Source of the DNA: CAHJXG01 sp964235485
GTDB taxonomy: Bacteria > Pseudomonadota > Alphaproteobacteria > Acetobacterales > Acetobacteraceae
Reading direction: 5' to 3'
Length of the DNA stretch: 64,000 bases
Assembly: GCA_964235485.1 (NCBI GenBank)
Contig: CAXSAZ010000001.1
Span: 310,001 to 374,000, forward strand
Shown: piece after piece, positions 1 to 8,359 of the stretch
How the letters are laid out: every line of letters starts with the position of its first letter
How positions within the stretch are numbered: position 1 is the stretch's first letter
The notes under the pieces: model-generated
What the model was told of the DNA's origin: nothing
Databases searched by the model: none
Seen by the model: the letters and a program-made list of their open reading frames with translations, nothing else
Position numbers and translations under genes: made by a program

Positions 1-186
1 ATCGCGGCGGCGGCGAAGGCTTACCGGGTGTACTACGCCAAACACCCCAAGGCCGGCGGCGATTACGACATGGACCACAGCAGCATCATCTACGTGATGG
101 ACCCGCGCGGCCGCTTCGTCGCCAACTTCACGCATGAAACGGCGCCGGACGCGATTGCGGCCAAGCTCCGCGCCCTGATGGCCTGA
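1..186 (+). CDS. SCO1/SenC family copper chaperone, C-terminal part
   Basis: Only the last 61 codons lie in the window; the start is off the left edge. The translated end contains YRVYYAK, then YDMDHSSIIYVMDPRGRFV, matching the C-terminal thioredoxin-fold region of SCO1/SenC proteins. These deliver copper to cytochrome c oxidase. The His in MDHSS fits the copper-ligand His of the family; the CxxxC motif would be upstream, outside the window. It is followed 38 bases later by the aminotransferase gene on the same strand. Confidence 0.8.
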   Translation: MAAAAKAYRVYYAKHPKAGGDYDMDHSSIIYVMDPRGRFVANFTHETAPDAIAAKLRALMA

Positions 187-224
187 CGGCTAGCCGGGTC
201 CGCAGGGATGGCGTAGGGACGGGC

Positions 225-1367
225 ATGGACCTTGCCACCCCCATGCCGTCGCGCATCGTCGCCGTCGCGCGGGCCGCCCATGCGCGGCCAGACACGGAGT
301 TCCTGTGCTTCGGCGAAAGCGACCGGCCCGGCCCGGCGGGTGCCATCGCGGCGGCAACAGCGGCGCTGGCCCGCGGCGACACGCTGTATTCCGACGTGCG
401 CGGCGTCCTCGCGCTGCGCCACGCGCTCGCGGCCATGCTGACCCGGCTGCACGCCCGGCCGGTCGCGGAGGACCGCATCCAGGTCACGGCATCGGGCATG
501 ACCGCGGTGAACGTGGCGCTCGCGGCCATCGTGCGCGCGGGGGACCGCGTGGTGCTGCACACGCCCGCCTGGCCCAACCCGGCCAACGCCACCCGGCTGC
601 GCGGCGCCAGCGTCGATGCGCTGCCGCTCGACGCTACCCCGGATGGGCGGTTCCGCCTGGATCTGGACCGCCTCACGGCCAAGCTGCGCGGTGCTCGCGC
701 GCTGGTGCTGAATTCCCCCAACAACCCCACGGGCTGGACCGCGACGCTCGCCGAACTGGCGGCGATTCTGGAACTGTGCCGGGCGCATGGCGTGTGGCTC
801 ATTGCGGACGAGGTTTACACCCGCCTGGTGTATGACGGGTCGGAGGCGGCACCGTCGCTCTTGGACCTGGCCGACCCGTCCGACCGGGTGATGGTGTGCA
901 ACAGCTTCAGCAAGACCTATGCGATGACCGGCTGGCGGCTGGGCTGGATGGTACTGCCCACGGGCGCGCGGGACCAGGTGGCGGAGATCGTGGAGGTCAC
1001 CCATAGCGGCGTCGCGCCCTTCGTGCAGGCCGGGGCGCTCGCCGCCTTGGAGGACGAGGCTTTTGTCGGCGCGTTCCGCGTCCATTGCGCTCTCGGGCGG
1101 CAACTGGCGCTGGACGGCTTGGCGGGGCTGAACGGCATCCGGCTGGCCGCCCCGGATGGCGCGTTCTACGCCTTTATCGGCGTGGACGGGCTGCGGGACA
1201 GCCTGGCATTGGCTTTGTCCCTGGTACACGAGCACGGCGTCGCCTTGGCGCCGGGCAGCGCGTTCGGGGACGCAGGGGAGGGCTACCTGCGCCTGTGCTT
1301 CGCCCAAGCGCCGGAGCGGATCGAGCGCGCGGTGCACCGGCTGCGCGCCGGGCTGCAAGCGCGATGA
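225..1367 (+). CDS. PLP-dependent class I/II aminotransferase
   Basis: A 380-residue fold-type I aminotransferase of usual length. NSPNNPTG at residues 163-170, ADEVY with Asp195 and Tyr198 for the cofactor ring, and SFSKTYAMTGWRLGW with the Schiff-base Lys at about residue 230 are all present. The substrate cannot be read from sequence; relatives act on aspartate, alanine or aromatic amino acids. The ATG at 225 follows a purine-rich AGGGACGGG stretch. Its stop overlaps the next start by four bases (ATGA), which opens a coupled run into the cobalamin genes. It carries no cobD/cobC decarboxylase signature, so a direct role in corrinoid synthesis is only a guess from position. Confidence 0.88.
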   Translation: MDLATPMPSRIVAVARAAHARPDTEFLCFGESDRPGPAGAIAAATAALARGDTLYSDVRGVLALRHALAAMLTRLHARPVAEDRIQVTASGMTAVNVALAAIVRAGDRVVLHTPAWPNPANATRLRGASVDALPLDATPDGRFRLDLDRLTAKLRGARALVLNSPNNPTGWTATLAELAAILELCRAHGVWLIADEVYTRLVYDGSEAAPSLLDLADPSDRVMVCNSFSKTYAMTGWRLGWMVLPTGARDQVAEIVEVTHSGVAPFVQAGALAALEDEAFVGAFRVHCALGRQLALDGLAGLNGIRLAAPDGAFYAFIGVDGLRDSLALALSLVHEHGVALAPGSAFGDAGEGYLRLCFAQAPERIERAVHRLRAGLQAR

Positions 1368-2044
1368 GTGGAGTTGCCAGTGGGGCGGCTTGCGGCGTTT
1401 GCGGCGCGCCGGCCCGTCCGCCGTTCCGCGCGCCCGCGGCCGAGCTTGCCCCCGACCTCGACCACCGGCCCGGTGAGCCGGCCCGCTCCACCTTGCCGCG
1501 CTGGGTCGCCACCTGCCGCCGCTGCGGCGCGTCCGGCCCGGACCTTGCGGCGCTGCCGGCCGGCGCGGGCGATGTCGTGCGGTCCGACGATTACCGCGCG
1601 CTGCGCGCCTCGGGTCCGGCGGCGCCGTTCCTGCGCTGGGCGCTGATCTGCGAGCGGACCGGCGATCCCGCGGGGGCGGCGGAAGCGACCTTGCACGCCG
1701 CCTGGGCGCTGGACGACGCCGAACAGGATGCCGTGGACCTGCGCCTGCGCGCCGCGGCGCTGTTCGGGGAGCCGGACGGGCCGGAGGACGGGTTGCGGCT
1801 GATCGACGTGCTGCGCCGGGCCGGCGAGTTCGATGCTGCTGCGGCCCGTGCCGCGGCTCTGGACGGCACGGCGCTTGACGAGAACAGCGCCGCCATTCTG
1901 GCCTTCCAGCGCGACCGCATCGCCGCCGCCGATCCCGGGCGCCACATGATCAGCAGCGCCCTCCGCCCGCCGGCCCGGCGCCCGCACGTGACGCATGGGC
2001 GGGCGGAGGCGACCGGGTTTTGGGGACGCTTGTTCAGCCGATGA
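1364..2044 (+). CDS. Small Cys-pair protein with TPR-like helices (DUF2225-like, tentative)
   Basis: 226 residues, starting at the ATG that overlaps the aminotransferase stop as ATGA and ending in another ATGA overlap with cobT. The N-terminal part has two knuckles, CGVCGAP and CRRCGAS, about 45 residues apart, which would suit one zinc site. The rest is helical and Ala-rich, with FLRWALICERTGDPAGAAEATLHAAWALDD resembling the helical repeats of DUF2225-type proteins in spacing and composition. I cannot assign a function. The tight coupling to cobT suggests co-expression with cobalamin genes but does not prove a shared pathway. Confidence 0.7.
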   Translation: MSGVASGAACGVCGAPARPPFRAPAAELAPDLDHRPGEPARSTLPRWVATCRRCGASGPDLAALPAGAGDVVRSDDYRALRASGPAAPFLRWALICERTGDPAGAAEATLHAAWALDDAEQDAVDLRLRAAALFGEPDGPEDGLRLIDVLRRAGEFDAAAARAAALDGTALDENSAAILAFQRDRIAAADPGRHMISSALRPPARRPHVTHGRAEATGFWGRLFSR

Positions 2045-3033
2045 CAGTCGAGGACGACCTGCGCCGGGCACTGGACGAGAAGGCCAAACCCTTGGGTTCG
2101 CTGGGGCGGATCGAGGCGCTGGCCGTGCAGCTCGGCACCCTTCAGAACACGCTGCGCCCGCGGGTCGAAGACCCGGTGGTGCTGGTGTTCGCCGGCGACC
2201 ACGGCGCGGTGGCGTCGGGCGTTTCGGCCTATCCCTCCGCCGTGACCGCGGCCATGGTGCGGACTTACCTGGCCGGGCGCGCCGCGGTGAATCTGTTTGC
2301 GCGGCAGGCGGGCGCCCGGGTCGTGGTGGTGGATGCCGGCGTCGCGGCGGAGCTGCCGGCGCATCCCGGCCTGGTCGCGGCCAAGATCGGCTGGGGCACG
2401 CAGGATTGGGCGCATGGCCCCGCCATGACGCGGGCCGACGCGGAAGCGTGCCTGCACGCGGGCGCCGCCGTCGTGGACCGGCTGGCGGATGGGGGCTGCA
2501 CCGCCTTGGCGCTGGGCGAGATGGGGATCGGCAACACCGCAAGCGCCGCGCTGCTGGCGCACAAGGCCGGAGAGTTGCCGCTCGACCCGCTGATCGGGCG
2601 CGGCGCCGGGCTGGACGATGCCGGGCTGGCGCGCAAGCGGGCGGTGGCCGCGCGGGGGGCCGCGCGCACGCCGGCTCGGCTCCTGCCGCTGGACGCCCTT
2701 GCGGAGTATGGCGGGTTCGAGATCGCCATGCTGGCCGGCGCGATTGGGCGCGCGGCGGAGCGCCGGGTGTGCGTCGTGGTGGACGGCGTGATCGTGACCG
2801 CCGCTGCCCTGTTGGCGCACGCGATGCGGCCGGACTGCTTCCATGCCTGCGTGTTCGCCCACCGCTCCGCCGAGCCGGGCCACGATGCCATGCTGGCCCA
2901 CTTGGGCGCCGTGCCGCTGCTGGACCTCGGGATGCGGCTGGGCGAGGGGTCCGGCGCCGCCCTGGCGCTGCCGCTGTTGCGCGCCGCGGCGGCGGTGCTG
3001 TCGGACATGGCGGAGCTGCGGGACGTTTCTTGA
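2041..3033 (+). CDS. cobT: Nicotinate-nucleotide--dimethylbenzimidazole phosphoribosyltransferase
   Basis: CobT transfers phosphoribose from nicotinate mononucleotide to 5,6-dimethylbenzimidazole, giving alpha-ribazole phosphate for the lower ligand of cobalamin. The 330-residue protein has the family hallmarks KPLGSLGR near residue 15, FAGDHG, GEMGIGNTASAA and, near the C-terminus, LGEGSGAALALPLL, whose Glu302 fits the catalytic glutamate. I chose the ATG at 2041 because it forms an ATGA overlap with the upstream gene; a TTG at 2020 is in frame but would add only seven residues. It is followed immediately by cobS and a CobC-like phosphatase, the usual set for nucleotide loop assembly. Confidence 0.96.
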   Translation: MTVEDDLRRALDEKAKPLGSLGRIEALAVQLGTLQNTLRPRVEDPVVLVFAGDHGAVASGVSAYPSAVTAAMVRTYLAGRAAVNLFARQAGARVVVVDAGVAAELPAHPGLVAAKIGWGTQDWAHGPAMTRADAEACLHAGAAVVDRLADGGCTALALGEMGIGNTASAALLAHKAGELPLDPLIGRGAGLDDAGLARKRAVAARGAARTPARLLPLDALAEYGGFEIAMLAGAIGRAAERRVCVVVDGVIVTAAALLAHAMRPDCFHACVFAHRSAEPGHDAMLAHLGAVPLLDLGMRLGEGSGAALALPLLRAAAAVLSDMAELRDVS

Positions 3034-3773
3034 TCCGGCAGGAAATGCGGCTGCTGCTGACGGCAGTGCAGTTCCTGACCCGGCTGCCGGTGCCAGGCTG
3101 GGTCGGACACGGCCCGGGGCAGCTCGACCGGGCGATGCGCTACCTGCCGCTGGTCGGCGTCGGCGTGGGATTGGCTGGAGCGGCGGTGCTGGCGCTGGCC
3201 GGCGCCGGGCTGCCGCGGCCGGCGGCGGCGGTGCTGTCGGTCGCCGCAACCCTGCTGCTGACCGGCGCGCTGCATGAGGACGGGCTGGCGGACACGCTGG
3301 ACGGCCTGTTTGGCGGCGCGACCCGGGAGGACGCGCTGCGCATCATGCGGGACAGCCGGCTCGGCACCTTCGGCGCGGCGGGGCTGGCGGTCGCCTTGGG
3401 CCTGAAGGTGGCGGCGTTGTCCGCCTTGCCCGCGGCGGGGCCGGCGCTGGTGGCGGGCCATGCCGGCAGCCGGTTCTTCGTCGTGTGCGTGCTGGCCCGC
3501 CTGCCCTACGCCCGCGCAGAGGGCAAGGCGGTCCCGGTGGCGGGCGGGGTGGGCGGCACGGAGTTGGCCGTGGCCGGGTGCTGCGGCGTGTTGCCGTTGC
3601 TCCTGCTGGGAAGCCGGGCGGTGCCGGCGCTTCTGCTGGCGGCCGGGCTGGCCTGGGGCATGGCGCGTTGGTTCCGCCGGCGCTTGGGCGGCTACACCGG
3701 GGATGGCCTGGGCGCCGTGCAGCAGGTGACGGAGCTGGCCATCCTGCTTGTGGCGCTATGGCGCGCGGCCTGA
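3030..3773 (+). CDS. cobS: Adenosylcobinamide-GDP ribazoletransferase (cobalamin synthase)
   Basis: CobS is the inner-membrane enzyme that joins alpha-ribazole to GDP-cobinamide. Family motifs are LLTAVQFLTRLPVP at the N-terminus, GALHEDGLADTLDGLFGG, the MRDSRLGTFGA block and a C-terminal GGYTGDGLGAVQQVTE. Several hydrophobic spans fit a polytopic membrane protein. The start is uncertain: TTG at 3030 overlaps the cobT stop as TTGA and has a GGGA six bases upstream, while ATG at 3045 gives a protein five residues shorter but has its AGGA almost touching the start. The 3' end overlaps the next gene by 16 bases. Confidence 0.95.
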   Translation: MIRQEMRLLLTAVQFLTRLPVPGWVGHGPGQLDRAMRYLPLVGVGVGLAGAAVLALAGAGLPRPAAAVLSVAATLLLTGALHEDGLADTLDGLFGGATREDALRIMRDSRLGTFGAAGLAVALGLKVAALSALPAAGPALVAGHAGSRFFVVCVLARLPYARAEGKAVPVAGGVGGTELAVAGCCGVLPLLLLGSRAVPALLLAAGLAWGMARWFRRRLGGYTGDGLGAVQQVTELAILLVALWRAA

Positions 3774-4309
3774 TCCTCGCGGCCCGGCACCCGCGCCCGC
3801 GGGTCGCCAGCCGCGTCTGCTACGGCACGCTGGATGTGCCGCTGGCCGAGCCTGCCGCGGCCGGCGCCGCCGCGCTGATTGCCGCCGCGGGCGATCCCAT
3901 CGAGCGCATCATCGCCAGCCCGCTCGCCCGCGCGCAGGACGTGGCCCGTGCCGTCGCCGCCCGCACCGGCGCGCCGCTGCGCTTGGACGACCGCTTGGCG
4001 GAGATGGATTTCGGCGCTTGGGAAGGCCAGGCCTGGTCCGCCATCCCACGCGCCGAGATCGACGCCTGGGCCGCCGACCCGCTACGCTACCAGCCCGGCG
4101 GCGGCGAGTCGGTCGCCGACGTGCTGCGGCGCGTCCGCCGCGCCTGGACCGGCATCGCAAGCTCGGCCGACACCACGCTGCTGGTGACCCATGCCGGGCC
4201 GATCCGCTGTCTGCTGCACGTGGCGCTCAGGGTGCCGATCCTCGAGGCCATCCAGGCCAGCATCGCCTATAGCTCGGTGACGCGCATCGGGGCCGGGCGG
4301 GATGATTAG
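3758..4309 (+). CDS. CobC-like histidine phosphatase (probable alpha-ribazole phosphatase)
   Basis: 183-residue histidine phosphatase. It has the phospho-acceptor Arg10-His11 (ARHPRP), the IIASPLARAQ helix, a central EMDFGAWEG and the second histidine in VTHAGP (His145). In this setting, directly after cobT and cobS, removal of the 5'-phosphate from alpha-ribazole phosphate is the likely role. The RH-P variant in place of the common RHG is seen in CobC-type members. The ATG at 3758 lies inside the end of cobS, so translation is probably coupled. A generic phosphoglycerate-mutase-family role cannot be excluded from sequence alone. Confidence 0.85.
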   Translation: MARGLILAARHPRPRVASRVCYGTLDVPLAEPAAAGAAALIAAAGDPIERIIASPLARAQDVARAVAARTGAPLRLDDRLAEMDFGAWEGQAWSAIPRAEIDAWAADPLRYQPGGGESVADVLRRVRRAWTGIASSADTTLLVTHAGPIRCLLHVALRVPILEAIQASIAYSSVTRIGAGRDD

Positions 4310-4326
4310 CGAAGCCTGGTCGTCAT

Positions 4327-4352
4327 GGAACCGTCTTGCGCCAAAAGGGTTT
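4327..4352 (+). promoter_or_regulatory. Probable EcfG (general stress sigma factor) promoter
   Basis: GGAAC at 4327-4331 is followed after 16 bases by GGTTT at 4348-4352. This is one base away from the alphaproteobacterial EcfG pattern GGAAC-N16-cGTT, and also fits GGAAC-N18-TT. It sits 36 bases upstream of the CsbD gene, leaving room for a normal leader and a ribosome binding site. Confidence 0.6.
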
Positions 4353-4387
4353 CACCCTGCGTCGACAACATCGAAGGAGCATATCCG

Positions 4388-4750
4388 ATGGACGAGAACC
4401 GTTTTGAAGGCGCGGCCCGCAAGGTCGGCGGCAAGGTCGAGGGGGCCGTCGGCGACCTGACCGGGGACAAGAGGATGCAGGCGGACGGCACGGTGGACCA
4501 ACTCGCCGGCAGCGCGCAGCGGGTGTATGGGCAGGCCAAGGACAGCGTGCGCAGCTTTGCCGGGCAGGCGGGCGACCAAGCGAGCGACTACGGCTCGCAG
4601 ATGCTCGACCAGCTTGAGGAAGCGGGCGACTACCTGGCCGAGCAGGTTGACCAGCGCCCGATCACGGCCATCCTGGTTGCAGCCGGGGTGGGTTTCTTGA
4701 TCGCCATGGCGACCAAGCCGGCCCCGCGCGTGGTGTATCGCCGGCGCTAA
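4388..4750 (+). CDS. CsbD-family stress protein with C-terminal membrane anchor
   Basis: 120 residues. The N-terminal half (NRFEGAARKVGGKVEGAVGDLTGD) is a clear CsbD domain. The C-terminal part is a helix followed by a hydrophobic stretch at about residues 93-111 (PITAILVAAGVGFLIAMAT) and a basic tail, as in the DUF883/ElaB/YqjD proteins that anchor to the inner membrane. The ATG at 4388 has GAAGGAG nine bases upstream; an in-frame ATG at 4325 lies inside the predicted promoter and is unlikely. CsbD proteins are general stress proteins of unknown mechanism, and the EcfG-type promoter upstream supports that role here. Confidence 0.9.
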   Translation: MDENRFEGAARKVGGKVEGAVGDLTGDKRMQADGTVDQLAGSAQRVYGQAKDSVRSFAGQAGDQASDYGSQMLDQLEEAGDYLAEQVDQRPITAILVAAGVGFLIAMATKPAPRVVYRRR

Positions 4751-4762
4751 GCTCCGCCGGCC

Positions 4763-4791
4763 AGTCCGGTCCCGCGTTCCGGGACCGGACT
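4763..4791. terminator. Bidirectional hairpin between convergent genes
   Basis: A perfect 11-base-pair inverted repeat (AGTCCGGTCCC / GGGACCGGACT) with a 7-base loop. It lies 12 bases after the CsbD stop and runs into the trpS stop codon on the other strand. There is no T-run on either side, so termination strength is uncertain, but the position between convergent genes fits a shared terminator. Confidence 0.65.
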
Positions 4792-5788
4792 ACACCCTCA
4801 GAAAGCCGACCAGCCGCTCGGCCTCCGCCACGATAGGGTCGGCAATCGCGGCGGCCCGGCCCGCGCCGTCGCGCAGGATGGTATCCAATGTGCCGGGGTC
4901 GGCCAGGAGACGCCGCGTTTCGGCGGCGATCGGTTCGAGCTTCTCGACCACCAGGGCCGCCAGGCTTTCCTTGAAGGCGCTGAACCCTTTGCCGCCGTGT
5001 TCCCGCAGTATGGCTGCGACGTCCTGGCCCAGCAGCGCCGCCATGATGCCGACCAGGTTCCGCGCTTCCGGCCGGCCCTCCAGCCCTTGCGGCTCGTGCG
5101 GCAACGGCTCGGGATCGGTGCGGGCGCGGCGGATCTTGGACGCAATCGTGTCGGCGTCGTCCGTCAGGTTGATGCGGCTCTGGTCGGACGGGTCGGACTT
5201 CGACATCTTCTTGCTGCCGTCGCGCAGGCTCATCACCCGGGCGGCGGGACCCAGGATCAGCGGCTCGATCACCGGGAAGAACGCGACGCCGTAATCGTGG
5301 TTAAACTTTTGCCCGATGTCGTTCGCCAACTCTAGATGCTGCCGCTGGTCGTCGCCCACCGGCACACGGGTCGCATGGTAGGCGTGGATGTCGGCCGCCA
5401 TCAGGTTGGGATAGACATACAGCCCCGACGACACCTGCTCCCGGTCCTTGCCGGCCTTGTCCTTGAACTGCGTCATGCGGTTCAGCCAGCCGAGCCGGGC
5501 AACGCAGTTGAAGATCCAGCTCAGCCGCACGTGGGCGTGCACCGCCGATTGGTGGAACAGCACGTGCGCCTTCGGGTCGATCCCGCAGGCGATGATCGAC
5601 GCCGCCAGTTCGCGCGTGGCAGCGCGAAGCGTGGCCGGATCCTGCCAAACGGTGATCGCGTGCAGGTCCACCACGCAGAACAAGCACTCGTGGTCGTGCT
5701 GCAATGCGACCCAGTTGCGGATCGCGCCGAGATAGTTGCCGAGCGTGGGAATGCCGGACGGCTGGATGCCGGAGAAAATGCGTTCCAT
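4790..5788 (-). CDS. trpS: Tryptophan--tRNA ligase
   Basis: TrpS charges tRNA-Trp with tryptophan. The 332-residue protein begins MERIFSGIQPSGIPTLGNYLGAI, whose PTLGNYLG is the class I HIGH region, and carries KKMSKSDPSD as the KMSKS loop. The length is normal. I chose the ATG at 5788 because homologues start at this point; a TTG at 5824 overlaps the murJ stop but has no visible ribosome binding site. It is the last gene of the run tsaD-rlmJ-gpsA-murJ-trpS and ends in the hairpin shared with the CsbD gene. Confidence 0.96.
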   Translation of the reverse strand: MERIFSGIQPSGIPTLGNYLGAIRNWVALQHDHECLFCVVDLHAITVWQDPATLRAATRELAASIIACGIDPKAHVLFHQSAVHAHVRLSWIFNCVARLGWLNRMTQFKDKAGKDREQVSSGLYVYPNLMAADIHAYHATRVPVGDDQRQHLELANDIGQKFNHDYGVAFFPVIEPLILGPAARVMSLRDGSKKMSKSDPSDQSRINLTDDADTIASKIRRARTDPEPLPHEPQGLEGRPEARNLVGIMAALLGQDVAAILREHGGKGFSAFKESLAALVVEKLEPIAAETRRLLADPGTLDTILRDGAGRAAAIADPIVAEAERLVGFLRV

Positions 5789-5820
5789 ATCCAGCGTTGT
5801 CCCTGTCCGGCCAAGATCGG

Positions 5821-7404
5821 TCAAGCGCGATCAGAGTCGGGCAGGGAAGGGGCTGTCGCGCCACGCCCGCGCCGCCGCATCACGCTGAGCAACTGCCGGA
5901 TGTCGAACGCCCCCAGGATTTGCCCGGCCACCGCATAAACGGCAAGCCCGAAGCCGACCAGCGTTGCCAGCGCCAGCCAGCGTAGCCCGGCCGTCGCGCC
6001 CAGCTCAGCAAACACCGTGCGGTCCGCGGCCCACAGCGCCGTTGCCATGGCGAGCGCCGCCAGCGCCATGCGCGGCAAGCGCCGGCGCAGCCGGCTGTCC
6101 AGCGCAAGCTGCCCCCGCCGGCTGAGCAGGACCGCGAGCAACAGCACGTTGAAGATCGCCGACAGGCTGGTGGCCAGAGCCGGGCCGGCATGGGCCAGCG
6201 GCACCATGAACAGCAGGTTCAGCACGAGGTTCAGCGCAATCGACGCCATGCCGACTTTCACCGGCGTTCCCGTGTCGCCGTGGGCGAAGAACGCGGGAAC
6301 CAGCACCTTCAGCACCACGAAAGCCGGCAAGCCGAAGGCGTAGGCGGCAAGGGACTGCGCGCTCAGCAGGGCGCTCGTGGCGTCGAACGCGCCGCGGCCG
6401 AACAGCACCAGCATGATCGGCTGGCCCGCGACCGCCAGCGCCAGCGCCGCCGGCAGGGTAAGCACTAGGCTGATCTCCAGCGCCCGGTTCAGCGTGGCAA
6501 CCGCGCCCGCGGTGTCGCCCGCCCGGGCCTGGCGGGACATCAGCGGCAGCAGCGCCGTGCCGACCGCCGTGCCGATCACCCCCAAGGGCAATTGGTTCAC
6601 CCGGTCCGCATAGTACAGCAAGGACGCCGAACCCGGCGGCAGCAGGCTGACGATCACCACATCGACCGCCAGGTTGAGCTGTGTCACCCCGGCGCCAATC
6701 AGCCCCGGCCCCATGCGGCGCAGCAGCACCGCCATGCGCGGCGTCATGCGCGGGCGCGGGATATGCAGCGCCATGCCGGCCCGCCGCACCGCCCAGGCCA
6801 GCAGCGCCAGTTGCAGCACCCCCGACACCGTGACGCCCCAGGCCAGCGAGTGCCCCACCGTGGGCACGAAAGGCGTCAGCAGCAGCATCGCCGCGATGGA
6901 CACGCCGTTGAACACCAGCGGCGCCGCGGCGGCGGCGGCGAACCGGTCCAAGCCGTTCAGCACGCCCGACAGCAGGGCCGCAAGGCAGATCAGGAACAGG
7001 TAAGGAAAGGTGATGCGCGCCAACTCGACCGTCAGCGCCGCCTTGCCCGGGATGGCCTCGAACCCCGGGGCCAGCAGCGCCATGAGCTGCGGCATGAACA
7101 GCTCGCCCAGCACGGTCAGGACCAACAGCCAGAAGGCCAGCGCCGCGATGGCCTCTTGGGCGAACTGCTTGGCGGCGGGGGCGCCCTCGGTCGCCAGGAT
7201 GCCGCTGAACTCGGGCACGAAGGCCGCGTTGAACGCCCCTTCGCCAAACAGCCGGCGGAACAGGTTGGGCAGGCGGAGCGCGATGAAGAAGGCGTCCGCG
7301 ACCGGCCCGGTGCCGGCCAGGGCGGCAAGCAGCATGTCCCGCAGGAAGCCCAGCACGCGGCTCGCCATGGTCCAGCCGCCGACGGTCACGATGCCGCGCA
7401 GCAT
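5821..7404 (-). CDS. murJ: Lipid II flippase
   Basis: A 527-residue polytopic membrane protein of the MviN/MurJ family. It flips undecaprenyl-linked peptidoglycan precursor across the inner membrane. It begins MLRGIVTVGGWTMASRVLGFLRDML and keeps the conserved ADAFFIALRLPNLFRRLFGEGAFNAAFVP region and about fourteen hydrophobic spans. The ATG at 7404 matches the family start and lies one base from the gpsA stop. The following trpS start is 32 bases downstream of its stop, so both are probably on the same transcript. Confidence 0.96.
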   Translation of the reverse strand: MLRGIVTVGGWTMASRVLGFLRDMLLAALAGTGPVADAFFIALRLPNLFRRLFGEGAFNAAFVPEFSGILATEGAPAAKQFAQEAIAALAFWLLVLTVLGELFMPQLMALLAPGFEAIPGKAALTVELARITFPYLFLICLAALLSGVLNGLDRFAAAAAAPLVFNGVSIAAMLLLTPFVPTVGHSLAWGVTVSGVLQLALLAWAVRRAGMALHIPRPRMTPRMAVLLRRMGPGLIGAGVTQLNLAVDVVIVSLLPPGSASLLYYADRVNQLPLGVIGTAVGTALLPLMSRQARAGDTAGAVATLNRALEISLVLTLPAALALAVAGQPIMLVLFGRGAFDATSALLSAQSLAAYAFGLPAFVVLKVLVPAFFAHGDTGTPVKVGMASIALNLVLNLLFMVPLAHAGPALATSLSAIFNVLLLAVLLSRRGQLALDSRLRRRLPRMALAALAMATALWAADRTVFAELGATAGLRWLALATLVGFGLAVYAVAGQILGAFDIRQLLSVMRRRGRGATAPSLPDSDRA

Positions 7405-7405
7405 C

Positions 7406-8359
7406 CTATTCGTCCCGCCGCGGCCGGGCCAAGAGGGCGGCGATGGACTCCTCCAGCCGCCAGCGCCCATCCAGCAATGCCACCACCGCGGCGCACACCG
7501 GCAGATCGGTCCCGCGCGCCCGGGCGACCAGCGCCGGGGCGGTCGCGACGCCCTCCGTCACGGCGTTTCGGCCGGCAAGGACGGCGGAAAGCGTCATGCC
7601 CTGGCCCAGCAGGAGGCCGAGCGAGTAGTTGCGGCTCCCCGGCCCCGTGCAGGTCAGCAGCAGGTCGCCCAGGCCCGACAAGCCGGCCACCGTTTCCGCC
7701 CGGCCGCCGAGCGCCGTGACCAAGCGGCCAAGCTCCGCCAAACCCCGGGTGATCAGCGCCGCGCGGGCGTTCTCTCCCAGGCCGGCGCCAATAACCGCAC
7801 CCGCCGCGATGGCGATCACGTTCTTCGCCGCCCCGCCCAGTTGCGCGCCCATCGGGTCGTCGTTGCCGTAGATGCGGAACGCCGGGCCGCCGATCACCTC
7901 GGCGAGTTCGGCCCGCAACCCGGCGTCGGACGCGGCCAGCACCGCGGCGGCGGGCAGCCCGGCCGCGACCTCGTGCGCGAAGTTGGGGCCGGTGAGCACG
8001 GCGGCGGGCCGGCCCGGGTGGAGGTGGGCGATGATCTCCAACGGCAGGCGAAGCGTGCCGGCCTCCACGCCCTTGGCGCAAGCCACGGCGGGCGCGTGCC
8101 CGGGCAGTTCGGCGGCGACCGCGGCCATGTGCTGCACCGGGACGGCCAGCAGCGCGGCGTCGAAAGGCTGGGCGTCCAGCCGCCCCGTCACCGTGACCTG
8201 ATCCGGCAGGCAGTGGCCCGGCAGGCGCGGGCTGCGCCGGGTGGCCAGGATCGGCGCCGGGTTGCGCGCCCACAGCGTGACCCGCCGGCCTTCCCGGGCC
8301 AGGTGCAGCGCCAGCGCCGTGCCCCAGGCGCCGGCGCCCACGACCAGGACGCTACTCAT
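7406..8359 (-). CDS. gpsA: NAD(P)H-dependent glycerol-3-phosphate dehydrogenase
   Basis: GpsA reduces dihydroxyacetone phosphate to sn-glycerol-3-phosphate for phospholipid synthesis. The 317-residue protein opens with the dinucleotide-binding motif VLVVGAGAWGTALA. It has GPNFAHEVAAGLPAA, the GGAAKNVIAIAAG segment with the catalytic lysine, and TCTGPGSRNYSLG in the C-terminal domain. The ATG at 8359 overlaps the end of rlmJ by 8 bases. Nothing is unusual in length or motifs. Confidence 0.96.
   Translation of the reverse strand: MSSVLVVGAGAWGTALALHLAREGRRVTLWARNPAPILATRRSPRLPGHCLPDQVTVTGRLDAQPFDAALLAVPVQHMAAVAAELPGHAPAVACAKGVEAGTLRLPLEIIAHLHPGRPAAVLTGPNFAHEVAAGLPAAAVLAASDAGLRAELAEVIGGPAFRIYGNDDPMGAQLGGAAKNVIAIAAGAVIGAGLGENARAALITRGLAELGRLVTALGGRAETVAGLSGLGDLLLTCTGPGSRNYSLGLLLGQGMTLSAVLAGRNAVTEGVATAPALVARARGTDLPVCAAVVALLDGRWRLEESIAALLARPRRDE

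Noticed and set aside
187..224. Possible cobalamin riboswitch before the cob run
   Set aside because: Only 38 bases separate the SCO1 end from the aminotransferase, far too short for a B12 element.
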